Source: Mactromeris polynyma
Taxonomy: Eukaryota > Mollusca > Bivalvia > Venerida > Mactridae
Assembly: GCA_032209605.1 (NCBI GenBank)
Contig: JASFXZ010000009.1
Span: 12,325,553 to 12,389,552 of the forward strand
Length of the DNA: 64,000 nucleotides
Direction: 5' to 3'
Under the pieces are notes generated by a model, which saw only the letters and a list, made by a program, of their open reading frames with translations, was not told where the DNA came from and made no database searches. Shown here piece after piece: positions 59,111-64,000 of the stretch; positions within the stretch are counted from its first letter, which is position 1; every line of letters starts with the position of its first letter. Position numbers and translations under genes: made by a program.

Positions 59111-60669
59111 TATTATTGATTATTGATTGTAAGCCTTCCATTGAAAAACAGTTATATTCCTGGCCCGCCCACATTTAATCTGAAGTACGACCTTTTAATT
59201 GAATTGATAATCGTAGTTATTGATTAAACTGCAAACTTAGTAACATCAGATGTTCGTATATGTTATGCCTAAACAGTTGTGTGTTACTTGTCCACTTTGT
59301 CCCTTCAACCTTACCTAACAAAGCTTTGGTGTTACCCTACTAATGTTTGCTTTGGTTTTGCTACTTCTTGACGACAAAATGAATGGTCTGATAGTTTAAA
59401 TGATGGTAGGTAAAAGAGAAAGCTAGGATTCCGTTCTTCCATTTCTCGTCCCGACGTTTGATCTTGTGATATTAGGCTAGATAAATGTTGAAGCATGCTG
59501 ATGTATTGTGATATCACCACAGTTGCCTTCTTTAAACCTGTGTTTGTTTCTGTTTTATATTTGATGAATGTACAAGTTCTACCCCAGTATCACTGCACTG
59601 TTATTTGATTTTCTATTAAAGTGAATGTAAACAATTCACTGGCCTGGCTTAGTCTGATGGTGTATTTTTAGCTTGTCTGTTTTGAAAAAACCACATGACT
59701 GTGGTTGCTTGTCTTCATCGTTTTCCGATGATGCTGTAACGCACAGATACGTGTCTACAGCCACCTGCAGTTCTCTCGTTACCTAAACTTTTGCACAGAA
59801 AGCTTATTGAACATTTCGATGTTACGTAATGTAAACATTTACCTTGTTATGTATTTTTGTGCCACTTGTATCTGTTAAAATCTGTTACCTTGTTCTGGAC
59901 TTACTCTGAAATTGAACTCTTCAACAACAGACTGTAGTCTTCAGAATAAAATAGTGTGACCTCTCCTCAGCAACACCCTTTCGGAGACGGACATTTTTGT
60001 AAAGTTGAAAGGTTATTACATTAAATTGATGGCTGATTGTTTCTTACGAAAGAAATTGTTGTTGTTGTTGGCAGATTGTTGCTTACGAGAGGGTTGCTAT
60101 GGAGATGTTGCACTATGGTATATCAGGTGAACAATCCCAGGATTTGACATCTTGTTACTTCACTTGCTATGTCTCTCATATCCCCTGTTATTGTGTACTA
60201 GATTCCAAGCAGCAAGAGATCTTCCATCAATCGGTTCTTTGAATAATTAGATGATTTTAGAGTTTTGTGCACATCTTTCAGATTTTTACACCACTTAACA
60301 TCAACAGTCCAAATCCATTTTTGTCACAAGTACTTAAAGCCCTTTACTACACATACTTAGATTTCATAGTTGACAAAAATCAAACATTACGCAAATATTT
60401 GTCTTCATACTTCTCTATAACCTTAGATTTATCATCCAATATTGTTCTGTTTCAACATTGTTCTCTTAATACATCCCTTTCTCTTATAAATTATAAAATA
60501 TTGTATTTTTTAAGCCAATTTCTGATGTCTAAACATGCTTACTCTACATAACTCGTCATAAAAGGTAGATTTCTTGGTAAAAGGTATACTGTTTCTGACA
60601 TACTGTTTTGCAGAGTATTTGATGACTTTTGTTGGAGAGTTGGGTCGTATTTCCACTGTATTTTATATA

Positions 60670-60755
60670 GCAGTCAGCTGGCCTGTAAGGTTCTCTAGTC
60701 GACCACCTTGACTTTGACATTTAAGTGCTCTACCCACTAATAAGACCAAATTTGA
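60670..60755 (-). mobile_element. tRNA-derived SINE fragment
   Basis: The minus strand reads 'ttagtgggtagagcacttaa' (A-box region) and 'ggtggtcgactagagaacc' (B-box region) at tRNA-like spacing. Confidence 0.4.
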
Positions 60756-61229
60756 GAAAAAAAAATGGAGCAAGTAAGAATTTCTGTAAACAATGGTAGA
60801 AGTTCAATCTTTCAGATTCATTGAGTATATGTAATACTGATTCTATTGTATTTCATGGTTGTTACACCTTCTGTTGACGTAAGAGAAAGAAAGATAAAAG
60901 TTCAGATTTAAGAAATAATGTTACATCAACATTTAGTTTATTTCTTGTTGATTTTTAAAATCTGTTAATGTCGGTGTTCTCTATCAGATTGACAGTATCA
61001 ATATTTTTTTCAGCTGGATGAACATTTAGGTAATCTGATGAGGTTTTATGAAATGTTGATATTACTGTGTTGGGTGACTGAGCCAAGGTATGTCTTGCCA
61101 TCTGAAGGAAGAGAGTACATGTAGTCAGGCAACATTTATGTGGCTCTGGTGAATCGTAAATTAGTGCTGGTAAAAAACAAAGAGCAAGTCTTTATATGTA
61201 TATAGAGTATATATGTATCTGTATATATA

Positions 61230-61415
61230 CAGTCAAGCCTCGATAATACAACCACCCTTGGGACCCTTGAAAACTGGTCTTATTTTTTAGATAGTCTTAA
61301 ATTGAAGTATTGAAGTTAAATGAAAAGCACAATAGGGAAAATGGACTCTTGAAGATGTGTTCTTAATTTTGGGGTGGTGTTATTATTGAGGGGGTCTTTA
61401 TGTGAGGTTTTACTG
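61230..61415. mobile_element. mariner/pogo-like MITE, 186 bp
   Basis: Starts CAGTCAAGCCTC and ends GAGGTTTTACTG, with TA on both sides (61228-61229 and 61416-61417). The terminus wording and TA target duplication fit Tc1/mariner-pogo MITEs. No coding sequence. Confidence 0.75.
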
Positions 61416-62395
61416 TAATTGTATCACACTCCATCAACAAGAATGGTGATTGTGCACCGGGAGAGTGGGGAGGAATAATGAATGCCAGTTTATAACAATA
61501 TTGTCTTATAATGAAGTGTATTTGCTGTTGATGTATATATAACATGTTGGTGTCTATTTCTAGACCAGACATGGCAAACTACAATGATCGACTGTTAATA
61601 TGTAGAATTTATAATATAAATAAATATTCTAAGAGTGAATTGTTTTTGTTATTTTATACTTTTATGACGGACATTGTATAATCTGGTAGCTTTGAAATGC
61701 CAATCAGAACTGTTTACTGAATGGGAACTGGTTTTGAAGAAACGGCAACCTTGACTTCGGCCACGTCGATCCCAGAACCATTTGTAGCGTAGTCAACCAG
61801 CCTCTTGTATGTCTAGTAACCACCAAAACGTTATAACATTGCATAGATTTAATTAGCAAAATAATTATGTACAGTCATCATACTTGTAGTAGCTGCCTAA
61901 TTTTCTAACATCTTCCCAACCTGAGCACAAAGTGATCATGGTGAGCTTTAAGGATTGTTGGATGTCCGTCATTGTACGTCAACATTTTCTTAAATTGGCA
62001 TCTCCTAAACCATTGAGGATCGTTGGATGTAGGTCGTCGTCCGTCAACATTTTCTTTGATTGACATAGTTCAACATCTGAGTGTAACCTGCATTACATAC
62101 TCAATGCTTGTAGTTATCATTACTGCGAAATTAAATTTAATGGTTCAACAATAAAATTATTGATAATTATGATTTCTACTTTCTGTGAATCTGAAAGTGT
62201 TAATTACAAAACCAGTGTTCAATACCGAACAACTACAGTGCTTTCAGCGCTTTTATTAATATTTGTCGTGATAAAAACCATAAGTATGCTATTTTATCCA
62301 CTGGGAATTATGGAATCTGTCTAACATAAATTCAGTAGACAAGGATGTACGACTCGAGGGACAAACAAAAATAAACATTTATCAAATTGATTAGT

Positions 62396-62587
62396 TTAAG
62401 AAATATGATAACCTAAATACATAATTCTCTTTGGCATGCAGATCATTTTCACTTGACTTTGTGAAGATTGTTGAAATATCAGAACGTGACAAGAAACCAT
62501 TATGTGTCTTTTATAATGGTCTAAATGCTTAATCAATGTTATAGAATAGTCTTGATGGTCTTGGGCTGAAATAAGAAAATTATCCAA
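62396..62587 (-). pseudogene. Gypsy-like reverse transcriptase scrap
   Basis: The minus frame reads LDNFLISAQDHQDYSITLIK and ends RIMYLGYHIS, the order seen around the YxDD box and the YLGHxIS motif of Ty3/Gypsy RTs. The catalytic box is damaged (Asp-Asn instead of Asp-Asp, no Tyr) and no other part of the element is visible. A decayed fragment. Confidence 0.45.
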
Positions 62588-62655
62588 CCGTTGTTATGTA
62601 GACAGTTCTACTGTTTCATTAAACATGTGGTATGATCATTTTAATCATTTATTCT

Positions 62656-64000
62656 CTAGCAGATCCAACGAGGATAACCAGGATAATGAGGATAACGAGC
62701 AACAAGAAGATAATAGATAAGATGAGAACACAGATGACATTACAGACTATATATTTAACTCATTAATCACAGACACTGAAATAATTGAAAGTGTTAAAAA
62801 GCTCAAAGCAGATAAAGCTGTTGGTGGACATATGAATTCAAAACATTTTATCTATGGTATTAAACCATTGTTGCCTCTTATTGTAAAATTGTTTAATAGA
62901 ATATATTCGTCTGGCAAATTTCCAAATTTATGGACAGAATCGATGACCATTCCTATCCATAAAAAGGGAGACAAATATAATACCAATAATTACCGAGGTA
63001 TTGTACTCGTAGATGTATTAAGCAAAATTTATATATCAATTATAACAGCTTGTTTAACATTTTTTGTTGATGTATATAGTAAGCTATGTGAATGACAAGC
63101 GGGTTTTAGAACTGACTATAGCACCACTGCGGTACATTTACATTGTTATCATTAGTAAGTAAACAACTTTGTTAGAAAGAAACCTTTATATGTGGCTTTT
63201 ATTGACTTCCAGAAAGCTTTTGACTCAGTAGTAAGATTCAAGCTGTATGGAGTTTTTAGTTAAAATGGTGTTAAAGGAAATTTATATAAAGCTATAACTG
63301 CAATTTATTCTTCTGTAAAAGCTTACGTAAAGACAGATGAAGGTTGTTCAAATTTTTTTTCTCATGTCCGGTTGGATTGCGTCAAGGCTGTAGCCTAAGT
63401 CCAATCTTATGTTGTATGTTTATCAATGAATTGTATGATTATTTGTCTCATAACGATGTTAGAGGTATTCAACTTTTCCCAGATTATACAGAAATATTTT
63501 TGTTGATGTTCGCTGATGATATAGCTTTAATATCTGATACAGTTAGTGGACTACAAAGACAACTTAATTTACTTCTAGAATACTGTTCTGGTACGAAGCT
63601 CATTGTCAATATAGATAAATCAAAAATTGTTGTATTTAAGAGAATGGTGGTAGAATTGCTTCGAGAGAAAAATGGTTCTATGATAATTATCGTTTAGAAG
63701 TCCTAAACGGTTTTACTGTTGGTTTAATTTTTACAAATAGAATGTCTCTATATAAAATGGCAGAGTCTGTTGCTCTAACGGCAAAACGTGTATTAAATCA
63801 AGTAGTGATTTCTTTACAGCAATTGTGTTATATAGCTTATTCAATGTATTATAAAGTTTTTGATGCACAAATTAGTCCTATTCTTCTATATGGATCTGAG
63901 TTATGGGGAATGAAGTATATGCAATGTGTTGCAAATGTTCATGTTAATGCTTGTAAAAGATATCTGAATGTGCCTCCGAATGCTTGTAATGATGCAGTGT
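62656..64000 (+). pseudogene. Degenerate non-LTR (LINE) reverse transcriptase, runs off the window
   Basis: Fragments in consecutive frames follow the RT order: SVKKLKADKAVGG and WTESMTIPIHKKGD (62.79-62.97 kb), NNYRGIVLVDVLSKI, QAGFRTDYSTTAV (after a TGA at 63093), FIDFQKAFDSV (palm motif A), GLRQGCSLSPILCCMFINEL (motif B), and FADDIALIS (motif C, 63511-63537). Next come KSKIVVFK and later ISPILLYGSELWGMKY near 63.9 kb. Stops and frameshifts break it at least four times, so it is inactive. The endonuclease part is not seen upstream, which suggests 5' truncation. The clade is not assigned. Confidence 0.85.

Larger units (their letters stand above)
54501..59950 (+). other. Probable 3' UTR and downstream region of the ANKRD gene
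   Basis: AT-rich, with no exon beyond the stop. AATAAA occurs at 55127, 56603 and 59945 (and 61619). Which is used cannot be told from sequence, so the true UTR may be anywhere from about 0.6 to 5.5 kb. It holds several tandem repeats listed separately. Confidence 0.4.
59951..62390. other. 3' intergenic, no gene seen
   Basis: AT-rich intergenic sequence with a SINE relic, a small MITE and, at 61930-62060, a twice-repeated 'ttgttggatgt(c/a)(c/g)gtc ... gtcaacattttctt' motif of a dispersed repeat. The open frame at 60267-60551 has no homology that I recognise. Confidence 0.45.

Noticed and set aside
60267..60551. 94-codon plus-strand ORF
   Set aside because: Composition like the surrounding AT-rich DNA; no motif, splice site or repeat match.

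Overview
This is a eukaryotic, AT-rich, intron-rich window. It suggests a lophotrochozoan animal, most likely a bivalve mollusc. That placement is an inference from the compact ankyrin gene structure and from several dispersed repeats whose wording is typical of molluscan genomes. No bacterial-style genes, operons or ribosomal/tRNA genes are seen.

The centre of the window (about 12.6-59.9 kb, + strand) is one gene: a complete or nearly complete orthologue of the PP6 regulatory ankyrin-repeat subunits (ANKRD28/44/52 family). I assembled 28 coding exons by hand from splice sites, reading phase and ankyrin motifs. The phases agree from exon 2 (16186) to the stop at 54500, giving 1,011 residues, or about 1,029 with a provisional first exon at 12801-12854. 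The product is almost entirely ankyrin repeats and ends in a short acidic S/D/E tail like that of vertebrate ANKRD28. Two things stand out. Exon 8 exists in two diverged copies (22014-22092/22095 and 24542-24620) that behave as mutually exclusive exons by frame. And the 3' 34 bases of exon 20, with their splice donor, have been amplified into 22 tandem 52-bp units (45450-46593), each carrying a donor and an acceptor-like site.

Upstream (0-12.5 kb) is mostly intergenic and repeat-rich. It holds a truncated transposon integrase (minus strand, 727-1395), several minisatellites including a large 47-bp array (about 6.81-8.46 kb), fold-back repeats, and a possible small multi-exon gene (3966-9880) with a duplicated exon pair; that gene is low confidence.

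The introns and flanks carry many mobile elements. Two long terminal-inverted-repeat elements with 3-bp target duplications sit about 25 bp apart in the 11-kb intron 15 (32448-38842 and 38871-42881). There is a hAT-type MITE with a perfect 8-bp target duplication (47131-47793), a mariner/pogo-like MITE (61230-61415) and several tRNA-derived SINE relics. The right edge (62.4-64 kb) is retroelement debris: a Gypsy-like RT scrap on the minus strand and a degenerate non-LTR reverse transcriptase on the plus strand that runs off the window.
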